Shown piece after piece: positions 8,829-17,373 of a stretch of 64,000 nucleotides of DNA. The DNA lies in NCBI GenBank assembly GCA_018710985.1, contig DVIV01000044.1, positions 1 through 64,000 of the forward strand. Reading direction: 5' to 3'. The DNA comes from Candidatus Limiplasma pullicola. Lineage in GTDB: Bacteria > Bacillota > Clostridia > Christensenellales > Aristaeellaceae. The number at the start of each line of letters is the position of its first letter. The stretch's first letter is position 1. Under the pieces are notes generated by a model, which had not been told where the DNA came from, did no database searches, and saw only the letters and a list, made by a program, of their open reading frames with translations. The position numbers were made by a program, and so were the translations under genes.

Positions 8829-9841
8829 GCAAAGTCAAGGGCCTGTTCAAAGCCAGGTGGATGTCGAGCCTGATTTTTCTCTTGCTGCTGTTTCTGATCA
8901 CCGGCGTTGCGGAGCCTGATTTCCTCAGCTATTCCAACATCATCAGCTGCTTCAACACCGCGACGATGTACACGCTCCTGGCCATCGGCATCGCCTTTGT
9001 CATCATGACCGGCGAGATCGACGTATCCATCGGCTCCACGCTGGGGCTGTCCGCCGCCATGACCGGTCTGATCGCCAAGCAGGACGGCAGCATCGGCGTG
9101 ATGCTTCTGGCCGTCGTCGCAACCGGTGCCGTAATCGGCCTGATCAACGGCGTGGGCGTGGCCTACTTCGGCGTTCCGTCCCTGATCTTCACGCTGGGCA
9201 CCAACAGCGTCGTCCGCGGCATGATCTACATCCTCTCCGACGGCCGCACAGTGGAAAACTTCGGCGGCTCGCTGGCCAGCTACGGAAACCTCACCCTCTT
9301 TGCGGAGATTACCCTGTACTACGCCCTCGCCGTGCTGCTGGTCGCCGTGGCCCATATCGTGCTGACCAAAACCCGCAAGGGCAAGTACTTCATCGCGGTG
9401 GGCGACAACGCGGGCGGCGCCAACCTGGTGGGCATCTCCGTGACGGGCACCAAGCTTTTGGCCTACGTGCTCTGCGGCGTGTTCGCGGGCCTGGGCGGCT
9501 TCGTGTTCGCCTCCAAGTACGGCCAGGTCATGACCGTCGCCGGCAACGGCTACGAAATGACCGCCATCGCAGCCTGCGTGCTGGGCGGCATCTCGCTGTC
9601 CGGCGGCCTGGGCAACATGGTGGGCGCGGCCATCGGCGCGGTGATCATGTCCTCCATCAGCCGTCTGTTGGTCTTTATCGGCCTGCCGTCCACCTATGAC
9701 AACACCATCACCGGCATTATGCTCATCGTGATTGTCGTAATCGACGCGCTGACCCAGCGCCGTTCCATCGAAATGGCCAGAAGAAAGCGTCTCCTGTCCA
9801 GAACGGCGGAAACCGCTGCGGAAGGAGAGTGCCAGGCATGA
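8825..9841 (+). CDS. lsrC: ABC transporter permease (RbsC/LsrC family)
   Basis: Overlaps lsrA stop (ATGA); GEIDVSIGS, LGGISLSGGLG permease motifs; locus context. Confidence 0.87.
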   Translation: MSKVKGLFKARWMSSLIFLLLLFLITGVAEPDFLSYSNIISCFNTATMYTLLAIGIAFVIMTGEIDVSIGSTLGLSAAMTGLIAKQDGSIGVMLLAVVATGAVIGLINGVGVAYFGVPSLIFTLGTNSVVRGMIYILSDGRTVENFGGSLASYGNLTLFAEITLYYALAVLLVAVAHIVLTKTRKGKYFIAVGDNAGGANLVGISVTGTKLLAYVLCGVFAGLGGFVFASKYGQVMTVAGNGYEMTAIAACVLGGISLSGGLGNMVGAAIGAVIMSSISRLLVFIGLPSTYDNTITGIMLIVIVVIDALTQRRSIEMARRKRLLSRTAETAAEGECQA

Positions 9842-10869
9842 AGGCCGTGAAAAAGATTTTCAAGCACTGGGAAATGTTCCTGCTGGTGTTTCTGGTTCTG
9901 GAGTTTGTGATCTTCGGCGCGGTGAATCCCAAGTTCCTGCGTCCGCAGTCCATCATGAACAGCATCGTCAACTACATCAGCGTCTGCATCATCGCGCTGT
10001 TCGTCACCCTGGTGATGATCACCGGCGGCATTGATATCCAGGCCGCCTCCATCATCGGCCTGACCAGCATCATCCAGGGCTACCTGTGGAGCGATCTGGG
10101 GCTGAACATCTGGACCTCCGTGCTCCTGGCCATCGTCGTCGCGGCGATCTGCGGCGGGTTGTCCGGCTTCTTCATCGCCTATTGCGGCGTGCAGCCCATG
10201 GTGGTTACCCTCGGCGGCAGCTTCCTGTATTCGGGCCTGGCGCTGCTGGTGTCCGGCATGTCCGCCACGCCCGCCTATCAGGGCATCAGCGGCTTCCCCG
10301 CCAAAACGGATGACGGCGCGTTCGTGGACTACCGCTTCCTGGGCAAGGGCGAGCTGCTGGGCGTGCCCATGCCGATCGTCATCTATCTGGTGCTGATCGT
10401 GCTGTGCATCTGGCTTCTGCACCGCACCAAGTACGGCGAGCGCCTCTACCTCATCGGCGTCAACCAGCAGGCTGCCGAGTATTCCGGCATCAACACCCGC
10501 CTGGTGATCATGAGCACCTACGTGCTCTCCGCCGTAAGCGCCGCGCTGGCCGGCACGATTCTGACCTCCAACGTCAACTCCGCCAAGTACAACCTCGGCT
10601 CCGGCTACACGCTGGCCATCATCACCGCTGTGGTGCTGGGCGGCACGCTCAACACCGGCGGCAAGGGCAGCATTTTGGGCACGGTGCTGGCGTCGCTGAT
10701 CATCTGCATCCTGCGCTACGGCCTGCCCCTGTGCTTTGACGTGAGCACGCAGAACCTGGACCTGCCGGTCGGCATCATTCTGGTGCTGGTGGTGCTGGGC
10801 CGCGAGATCGCCGGCCGGGGCATGATCGCCAAGGCGGTCCGCGCCTTCAAAAAGTCGGCCGCCGCCTGA
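9838..10869 (+). CDS. lsrD: ABC transporter permease (RbsC/LsrD family)
   Basis: Overlaps lsrC stop; TGGIDIQAASIIGL, VLGGTLNTGGKGSILGTVL; locus context. Confidence 0.87.
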   Translation: MKAVKKIFKHWEMFLLVFLVLEFVIFGAVNPKFLRPQSIMNSIVNYISVCIIALFVTLVMITGGIDIQAASIIGLTSIIQGYLWSDLGLNIWTSVLLAIVVAAICGGLSGFFIAYCGVQPMVVTLGGSFLYSGLALLVSGMSATPAYQGISGFPAKTDDGAFVDYRFLGKGELLGVPMPIVIYLVLIVLCIWLLHRTKYGERLYLIGVNQQAAEYSGINTRLVIMSTYVLSAVSAALAGTILTSNVNSAKYNLGSGYTLAIITAVVLGGTLNTGGKGSILGTVLASLIICILRYGLPLCFDVSTQNLDLPVGIILVLVVLGREIAGRGMIAKAVRAFKKSAAA

Positions 10870-10937
10870 CGAAACGCATTTCATGGGACGTTGACCGACG
10901 TCCCTTGAGATAATAAAAAAACAGGAGGAACCCAACC

Positions 10938-12005
10938 ATGAAAAAGATCCTTGCGATGATCCTTGTGCTGTGCATGGCGCTCACGCTGGCCTCTGCCGCC
11001 GTGGCCGAGGGCAAGAGCCCCGTGGACGGCATGACGGTGGCCTTCATCCCGAAGGTTTCCGGCAACTCTTTCTTCGAAGCTGCTAACGACGGCGCCCAGA
11101 AGTACGCCGCGGAGTGGGGCCTGACCGTAGACTACATCGGCTCCCCCGATGCTTCCGTGACCACCCAGCTGGAGCTCATCCAGCAGGCCATCGACAAGGG
11201 CGTGGACGCCATCTGCATCTCCGCCGTTGACGCCACCGCTCTGGACGAGAAGCTGATGGAAGCGCAGGACGCCGGCATCTATGTCAGCACCTGGGACTCC
11301 GACGTTTCCCCCAACGCCCGCGCGCTGATGGTTTCCCAGGGCACCGCGGACGTGCTCGGACCCATGCTGGTTGAAATGGGCGTCGAGTCCCTCAAGGAGC
11401 GCGGCGTGGACGTCGAAGGCGCCGTGAACTATGTGTGGCACTTCTCCAACCCCAGCGTGGCTGACCAGAACTCCTGGTACGTCGCCGGCGAGGAATACAT
11501 CAAGGAGAACTACCCCAACTGGGTCGCCGTGAACGAGCCCTACTACAGCAACCAGGATCCCGCTCAGTCCGTGAGCGTGGGCGAGGCCATCTTCGAGGCC
11601 TATCCCGACATCGACCTGATCATCTGCAACGACTCCACCGCTCTGCCCGGCCAGTGCGGCGCCGCCCAGAACAAGGGCCTGACCGCTGAGGACGTGACCA
11701 TCACCGGCTTCTGCCCGCCCTCCGGCATGACCACCTATCTGGAGAACGGCATCTGCACCCGTTGGGGTCTGTGGGATTGCGGCATCCAGGGCGCCATGGG
11801 CTGCTACCTGGCCGCCTATGTGTCCGCCGGCAACACCGTGAAGGTGGGCGACGTGGTGACCATCCCCGGCATCGGCGATGTGACCATCCTTGCCAACGGC
11901 GATCTGGTCGAGGGCCAGGAGACCGCTCCCGAGAACAACGGCGTGGTGCTGCTGCCCGAGCGCGTTGTCTTCACCGCCGAGAACGTTGCGGACTATCCGT
12001 TCTGA
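10938..12005 (+). CDS. lsrB: LsrB-like AI-2-type substrate-binding protein
   Basis: Signal peptide, MTVAFIPKVSGNSFFEAANDGAQKYA, TWDSDVSPNAR, SVADQNSWY, NDSTALPGQ resemble LsrB; RBS AGGAGG. Confidence 0.85.
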   Translation: MKKILAMILVLCMALTLASAAVAEGKSPVDGMTVAFIPKVSGNSFFEAANDGAQKYAAEWGLTVDYIGSPDASVTTQLELIQQAIDKGVDAICISAVDATALDEKLMEAQDAGIYVSTWDSDVSPNARALMVSQGTADVLGPMLVEMGVESLKERGVDVEGAVNYVWHFSNPSVADQNSWYVAGEEYIKENYPNWVAVNEPYYSNQDPAQSVSVGEAIFEAYPDIDLIICNDSTALPGQCGAAQNKGLTAEDVTITGFCPPSGMTTYLENGICTRWGLWDCGIQGAMGCYLAAYVSAGNTVKVGDVVTIPGIGDVTILANGDLVEGQETAPENNGVVLLPERVVFTAENVADYPF

Positions 12006-12026
12006 TCGTCTCTTCGCAACCGATCA

Positions 12027-12065
12027 AGGGAGAGGAAGCGCCTTCGGGCGCTTCTCCTCCCTTTC
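12027..12065 (+). terminator. Strong UUCG-capped hairpin between lsrB and lsrF (partial terminator or mRNA stabiliser)
   Basis: GGGAGAGGAAGCGCC-TTCG-GGCGCTTCTCCTCCC followed by TTTC. Confidence 0.6.
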
Positions 12066-12150
12066 ATGGCGCACGCGGGCGGACAGCCGCTCGCAGCGTC
12101 CACACTGAACGACCGACTGACAGCTACTTACTTCAAGGAGGGTTTTCAAC

Positions 12151-13029
12151 ATGGCTGATAAAGACGGATTGAAGATTGCGAAGGACTATCATGTGGGCGA
12201 GGCGTTCGCCACCCAGGGCAGCTTTTACGTCAAGGGCGCCAACAACCTGGACTGGGGCATGAAAAAGCACCTGAGCAACATCTTCGACCCCAAGAGCGGC
12301 AACACCGTGATGTTCGCCTTCGACCATGGCTACTTCATGGGCTCCACCGCGGGCCTGGAGCGCCTGGACCTGGTCATCCCCAAGCTGATGCCCTATGTGG
12401 ACTGCCTGATGGGCACCCGCGGCGCGCTGCGCACCTGCGTGCCCCCGGAAAACCGCAAGGCCATCGCCCTGCGCGTCTCCTCCGGCTCCAGCATGCTCAA
12501 CGACGACCTGAGCCATGAGGTCGTGGCCGTGGACATTGAGGACTCCATCCGCATGAACGCCGACTGCATGGCCGTGCAGACCTTCATCGGCGCGGACGGA
12601 CAGCTCGCCAGCATCGACAACCTCAGCCGCGTGATCAACGCCGGCTTCCGCTACAGCATCCCCACGCTGGGTGTGGTTGCCGTGGGCAAGGACATGGAGC
12701 GCACCGACCGCTTCTTCAAGCTCGCCACCCGCATCGTGGCCGAGATGGGCGTGCAGCTGGTCAAAACCTACTACTGCGACAACTTTGAGGAGATCGTGGC
12801 GGCCTGCCCGGTGCCCATCGTGGTGGCCGGCGGCAAGAAGCTGCCCGAGGCCGACGCGCTGACGATGGCCTACCGCAGCATTCAGGGCGGCGCTCGCGGT
12901 CTGGATATGGGCCGCAACATCTTCCAGAGCGAGCACAGCGTGGAAATGGCCCAGGCCATCCGCAAGATCGTGCACGAGGGCTACACCGACAAGGAAGCCT
13001 ACGAGTTCTATCAGGATCTGATTCACTGA
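12151..13029 (+). CDS. lsrF: 3-hydroxy-5-phosphonooxypentane-2,4-dione thiolase (LsrF aldolase)
   Basis: LDWGMKKHLSNIF, SGNTVMFAFDHGYFMGSTAGLER, KTYY, VPIVVAGGKKLPE, DMGRNIFQSE: collinear with LsrF. Confidence 0.92.
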   Translation: MADKDGLKIAKDYHVGEAFATQGSFYVKGANNLDWGMKKHLSNIFDPKSGNTVMFAFDHGYFMGSTAGLERLDLVIPKLMPYVDCLMGTRGALRTCVPPENRKAIALRVSSGSSMLNDDLSHEVVAVDIEDSIRMNADCMAVQTFIGADGQLASIDNLSRVINAGFRYSIPTLGVVAVGKDMERTDRFFKLATRIVAEMGVQLVKTYYCDNFEEIVAACPVPIVVAGGKKLPEADALTMAYRSIQGGARGLDMGRNIFQSEHSVEMAQAIRKIVHEGYTDKEAYEFYQDLIH

Positions 13030-13163
13030 TTCGGACGTGGATCGCGCAAAACGGGCTGCTCCGGCGGCGGGACCTTCCCCGCTCCGGGGCAGCCCCTTTG
13101 CAAAGGCATGGGCCGCGGCGCGGCCTGCCGCACGCAAATGAATATGGAAAAGAGGGATAAGGT

Positions 13164-13598
13164 ATGCTCAAAGGGATTTCCCCCATTCTGACCCCGGAGC
13201 TGCTCAGGATCATCGCCGAGATGGGCCACGGCGACGAGCTGGTCCTGGCCGACGGCAACTTCCCCGCCGCCTCCATTGGCAAGCGCTGCGTGCGCATGGA
13301 CGGCCACGGCGGCGCAGAGGTCATGGCGGCGCTGATGCCCCTGTTCCCGCTGGACGACTTCGTGGATGCGCCCCTGTGCGTGATGGAGGTGCCCGACGGC
13401 ATGTTCCCCGGCAACGTCGCTCCCATCTGGGAGCGTTTCCAGCAGGCGGCGGACACGGACCTGCCCGGCGCGCACATGGAAAAGATGGAGCATGACGCCT
13501 TCATGGACCGCGCCCGCGCGGCCTACGCGGTGGTTCAGACCGGCGAAACGGCCCTGTATGGCAACATCATCCTCCGCAAGGGCGTGGTGCGGCTCTAA
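13164..13598 (+). CDS. RbsD/FucU family mutarotase
   Basis: MLKGISPILTPELLRIIAEMGHGDELVLADGNFPA, YGNIILRKGV. Confidence 0.92.
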   Translation: MLKGISPILTPELLRIIAEMGHGDELVLADGNFPAASIGKRCVRMDGHGGAEVMAALMPLFPLDDFVDAPLCVMEVPDGMFPGNVAPIWERFQQAADTDLPGAHMEKMEHDAFMDRARAAYAVVQTGETALYGNIILRKGVVRL

Positions 13599-13613
13599 GC
13601 CGCCGCGCCAGGC

Positions 13614-13654
13614 AAACGCCCCCGGACCGCGAATGCGATCCGGGGGCGTTTTTA
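13614..13654 (+). terminator. Intrinsic terminator of lsr operon
   Basis: AACGCCCCCGGA...TCCGGGGGCGTTTTTA hairpin plus T-tract. Confidence 0.8.
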
Positions 13655-13671
13655 GCAGTTTTTCCAAAGCC

Positions 13672-14130
13672 TTACGCGTTAAGCTCGTCGGCCAGCATCG
13701 CCGCGGCTTCCCGCACCAGGCGCGGGCAGGGGCGCTTTGCGTAGTATTCGGGGTCGCGCTCGCTGGGCATGTTGGACGGGTCGATGCCCGCGCGCTCCAG
13801 CAGCGGCCGGCAGTCGATGGCCGCCTCCGCCTCGCGGAACCGCTCGGCCATGCGCTGAATGGCGGCGTATTCGGCCTTCTTGCCCTCTTTTTCCTCGGGC
13901 CGGTCATAGCCGCGCAGCATGCCGTAGACCATGGCCATGCCGCTGACAGCCCCGCACACGCCGCGCAGGCCGCCCACGCCGCCGCCAAACCCGCTGGACA
14001 GGCGGGCCGCCGTCTGCATCTCCAGCCCCATTTCCTGCACATAGGCCAGCACCACGCTCTGCGCGCAGTTGTAGCCCTCGCGGAACAGCGCCTCCGCGCG
14101 CGCCGCCTTTTCCTCCCTGTCGATGCGCAT
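13672..14130 (-). CDS. C_GCAxxG_C_C family putative redox protein
   Basis: EGYNCAQSV, GVCGAVSG, DCRPLL and C-terminal Cys arrangement. Confidence 0.85.
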   Translation of the reverse strand: MRIDREEKAARAEALFREGYNCAQSVVLAYVQEMGLEMQTAARLSSGFGGGVGGLRGVCGAVSGMAMVYGMLRGYDRPEEKEGKKAEYAAIQRMAERFREAEAAIDCRPLLERAGIDPSNMPSERDPEYYAKRPCPRLVREAAAMLADELNA

Positions 14131-14140
14131 AAGCCCCTCC

Positions 14141-14983
14141 TTATTTTCCGGCCCTGGCGGGCAGGTCGTACACCGCGTCGGCGATCTTGTCCAGCCAGTC
14201 GCCGTTAAATAGCTCGATCATGCCCTTGTCGATGCCGCCCGCCAGCTTGGGGTCGATAGGCAGCTGGGCCGTGAGCGGAATGTTGTAGCGCTGGGCGATC
14301 TCCGCCACATGGCTCTTGCCGAACAGCTCCACGTGCTTGCCGCAGTCGGGGCAAGCCACGTAGCTCATGTTCTCCACCAGCGCCATGACGGGAATCTCCA
14401 TCATCCCGGCCATCTTGAGCGCCTTTTCCACGATCATCTCCACCAGCTCCTGCGGGGTGGAAACCAGAATCACGCCGTCCACGGGGATGGTCTGGAACAC
14501 GGTGAGCATCACGTCGCCCGTTCCCGGAGGCATGTCGATGAACAGCACGTCCTTGTCACCCCAGATCACGTCGGTCCAGAACTGGCCCACCGCGCCCGCG
14601 ATGACCGGGCCGCGCCAGACCACGGGGTCGGAGTCGTTGTCCAGCAGCAGGTTCAGGCTCATCACGTCGATGCCCGTCGTGGTCTTGACCGGCAGAATGC
14701 CCGCGTCGGTCCCCATGGCCTTTTCCTTGATGCCAAACGCCTTGGGAATGGAGGGACCCGTGATGTCCGCGTCCAGGATACCCACCTTCAGGCCCTGGCG
14801 CTGCGCCAGCACCGCCAGCAGGGAGGTGACCAGGCTTTTGCCCACGCCGCCCTTGCCGCTGCACACGCCTACAACTTTTTTGATGTGTGATAGTTCATGG
14901 GGCTTGGCCAGCAGGCTTTCCGGCTCAATGCGATTGCCGCAGCTCTGGCTACAGGTGGAACAATCGTGCGTACATTCGCTCAT
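14141..14983 (-). CDS. Mrp/NBP35 family P-loop ATPase (Fe-S carrier)
   Basis: MSECTHDCSTCSQSCG, GKGGVGKSLVTSLLA, DADITGPSIPK, MPPGTGD, VENMSYVACPDC. Confidence 0.92.
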   Translation of the reverse strand: MSECTHDCSTCSQSCGNRIEPESLLAKPHELSHIKKVVGVCSGKGGVGKSLVTSLLAVLAQRQGLKVGILDADITGPSIPKAFGIKEKAMGTDAGILPVKTTTGIDVMSLNLLLDNDSDPVVWRGPVIAGAVGQFWTDVIWGDKDVLFIDMPPGTGDVMLTVFQTIPVDGVILVSTPQELVEMIVEKALKMAGMMEIPVMALVENMSYVACPDCGKHVELFGKSHVAEIAQRYNIPLTAQLPIDPKLAGGIDKGMIELFNGDWLDKIADAVYDLPARAGK

Positions 14984-15435
14984 GTTGATGATTCCCCTCT
15001 TTTTTGTTGTTCGGAGCCGTCCACAGGATGGCCGCAAAGCACGCAGATCATGCGCGCCGCCTCTCGGATGAGGCTATCCAGCGGCTGCTTGCCCACGCCC
15101 GCGATCATCAGTCCGCAGCGCTCCAGGGGCACCAGCACCTTTTGCGCCTCGCTGAGGCTGACCGCCGCCGCAATGGCCGGCGAGATCTCGCCCAGCATGG
15201 CGTTGGCATGCAGGATACCCGTCACGCCGGCGATCACATCGGCGCGGCGGCACTGGTAGCGGATGGCGCTTTCGCCGGTGGCGCCCAGATCCGCGCCCGC
15301 GCGCAGCATGGCCGCGGTCGCCTGCGCGTTGGTGCCTGTGGCGATGACCTCCTGCTCGGGCGCAAGCCGCTTCACAGCGGCGATCAGGCTCTTGCCCACG
15401 CCGCCGCCCTGCCCGTCAATCACCAATAACCGCAT
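14980..15435 (-). CDS. DUF3842 family protein
   Basis: MRLLVIDGQGGGVGKSLIAAVK...GTNAQATAAMLRAGAD...GENAIR-like; overlaps Mrp start. Confidence 0.8.
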   Translation of the reverse strand: MRLLVIDGQGGGVGKSLIAAVKRLAPEQEVIATGTNAQATAAMLRAGADLGATGESAIRYQCRRADVIAGVTGILHANAMLGEISPAIAAAVSLSEAQKVLVPLERCGLMIAGVGKQPLDSLIREAARMICVLCGHPVDGSEQQKRGESST

Positions 15436-15462
15436 GCAGGTCCCCCTCTGTGCCGGGGCCGG

Positions 15463-16524
15463 TCAGGCCCATGGCTGGCTCTCCAGGGCGATATCCGCCC
15501 CACTTTTGATATCATACGCCTCTATGTAGCTTTTTTCAAGAGGAATCCAGCGGGTTTGGAAGGCAAAAAACCGTTCTTCCTCCCGCGCGCGCAGACGTCT
15601 GAGCCGTTCCTCCTCCGCCGCGCAGACAAAGATGCGCAGGGCGTCCAGCTCTGCGTATGCCTCCGCAAACGCCGGGTGATGGCTGTAGCTGCCCTCGATC
15701 ACCGCAACCGGTGCGGCGCGGTGGACGCGCTCCAGCCATGTGCCGCTCTGGCAGTCATACCGGCGGTAGGACACGTCGCCGCCGCGCGTCAGGCCCGCGA
15801 GCACCTCGTCCCGGAAGCGCTCGTAATGTACGTTGCCGCCTGGCTGCCTGAGCCTTTCCGCCGTCCGCATCGCTGGAGGCAGGAAGAAGTCGTCCATGCG
15901 GATGGGCTGCGTATGGTACAGCGCGGCCAGCGCGTCCGCCAGCGTACTCTTGCCCGACCCGCAGGGCCCGTCCAGCACCGCCAGCGCCCGGCCGGTTTCG
16001 GCCAGGAGCCGCTCGATCCGTATCACCACGGGCACGAGCGTGCCCAGGTCCTCGCGCACCACGCGGTAGGCCGGAGCATAGGCAAGCCGGTACGCGGCGC
16101 TGTGACTCACGGGCGTGCGTCCGTCCCAGTCGCCGAGAAACGCCTCCAGGCTTTCCTCCGAAAACGGCGTCTCCCCCGCGCGGGCCAGCTCCCGCAGGGC
16201 TTCCAGCCCGGCGGCCATCGCCGCCTCGCCTCCCAGGGACTGCGCCATGGTCACGCGCATCATGCCCGCGATTCGCTCCGGCGGCAGCTCCCGCACGGCG
16301 GGCGCGGCGAGGTTCAGCCGGCCCAGGCCGCCCCCGATGGGCGTCAAGGCCGGCACATCCCTGCACGCAGCGACATGCGCCAGCTCCTCTTCCACCCGCC
16401 CCGCACAGTCCCCCGACAAAAGATGGCCGCAGCCAAACGCGCTCTGATACACGAGCTTGACTGCGTCCACCGGCTCCATTCGCGGAGTCTCCGATATTCG
16501 CTTTTTCAAAAGCGCCTTCTTCAT
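15463..16524 (-). CDS. Two-domain protein with C-terminal uridine kinase/phosphoribulokinase-type domain
   Basis: C-terminal Walker A LDGPCGSGKSTLADALA, RMDDFFLP, EGSYSHHP; separate N-terminal PVDAVKLVYQSAFGCGHLL domain. Confidence 0.75.
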   Translation of the reverse strand: MKKALLKKRISETPRMEPVDAVKLVYQSAFGCGHLLSGDCAGRVEEELAHVAACRDVPALTPIGGGLGRLNLAAPAVRELPPERIAGMMRVTMAQSLGGEAAMAAGLEALRELARAGETPFSEESLEAFLGDWDGRTPVSHSAAYRLAYAPAYRVVREDLGTLVPVVIRIERLLAETGRALAVLDGPCGSGKSTLADALAALYHTQPIRMDDFFLPPAMRTAERLRQPGGNVHYERFRDEVLAGLTRGGDVSYRRYDCQSGTWLERVHRAAPVAVIEGSYSHHPAFAEAYAELDALRIFVCAAEEERLRRLRAREEERFFAFQTRWIPLEKSYIEAYDIKSGADIALESQPWA

Positions 16525-16534
16525 GGCCGTTGCT

Positions 16535-17077
16535 TCAATTCTCCTTCAGCGGAATCAGCCGGGCGCGCTCCAGCGCCATCACGATCAGCGGCACCAGCAC
16601 CACCTGCAAAACCATGCCCGGCCAGGCGTTGACAAAGCCGCCCGTCCAGAACGCGGCCAGCGCGAAGCGGCTCTGCGTCAGAAGCGCGTAGATCAGCCAG
16701 CTGGCCAGCCCCCACACCGCGCGTCCCGCCAGCATGGCCCCGATCAACGCGACATACACGCGCCCGCGGCCCGGGCGCAGGCGCTGATAGAGAAGGCCCG
16801 CGACCGCGCCGTATCCGGCCATCTCAAAGGCCATGGCCAGCGCCGTGGGCACCAGCGGCGGCATGCCAAACAGGAGGCTGCGCGCGATGGGCAGCACAAA
16901 GCCCACCAGCAGTCCCCAAGGCCACCCGCAGACAAACCCGCAGATCAGGGCGGGCAGATGCAGGGGCAGGAGCATGCTGCCCACCTGCGGAATCTGTCCC
17001 GTCAGAAAGGGCAGCACAAAGCCGATGGCCAGGAACAGCGCGGAGAGCACCAGACGGATCATTTGATTTTTCTTCAT
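16535..17077 (-). CDS. ECF transporter S component (substrate unknown)
   Basis: Small 6-TM protein, MKKNQMIRLVLSALFLAIGFVLPFLTGQIPQVGSMLLPLHLPALICGFVCG. Confidence 0.7.
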   Translation of the reverse strand: MKKNQMIRLVLSALFLAIGFVLPFLTGQIPQVGSMLLPLHLPALICGFVCGWPWGLLVGFVLPIARSLLFGMPPLVPTALAMAFEMAGYGAVAGLLYQRLRPGRGRVYVALIGAMLAGRAVWGLASWLIYALLTQSRFALAAFWTGGFVNAWPGMVLQVVLVPLIVMALERARLIPLKEN

Positions 17078-17188
17078 CTTTCGGATTCCTTCCTTTGCAG
17101 ATGCAGGATCGCCCAAAAGCCCAAATCCTTCTTCGGAAGGAAGAACGGCGCCTTCGTGACATCCGTGTGCAGCAAAGGGGCTTGGGGT

Positions 17189-17217
17189 ATCATAGCATAT
17201 GCCGTGAATTTTGTAAA
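17189..17217 (-). promoter_or_regulatory. Promoter for the ECF S component gene
   Basis: Minus strand TTTACA-N17-TATGAT. Confidence 0.6.
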
Positions 17218-17230
17218 GCGCGCCGCGCAA

Positions 17231-17259
17231 TTGACAGATCCCACCCATCATGGTATGCT
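17231..17259 (+). promoter_or_regulatory. Promoter for asd-dapA-dapB
   Basis: TTGACA-N17-TATGCT. Confidence 0.65.
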
Positions 17260-17373
17260 TTACCGAAGGTGCCTTGGGCACCCGGCGCGTCCGGCGGCAT
17301 ATGCTGATAAGGCGCGCACTGTTTGGGAAATCTGTTTTTGTGTCCTAGAGAAACAAGGAAGCGGGGTTACGTC

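Noticed and set aside
17266-17373. Possible lysine riboswitch before asd-dapA-dapB
   Set aside because: Leader is only about 108 nt and lacks recognisable lysine-riboswitch core elements; only a GGTGCC/GGCACC hairpin was seen.
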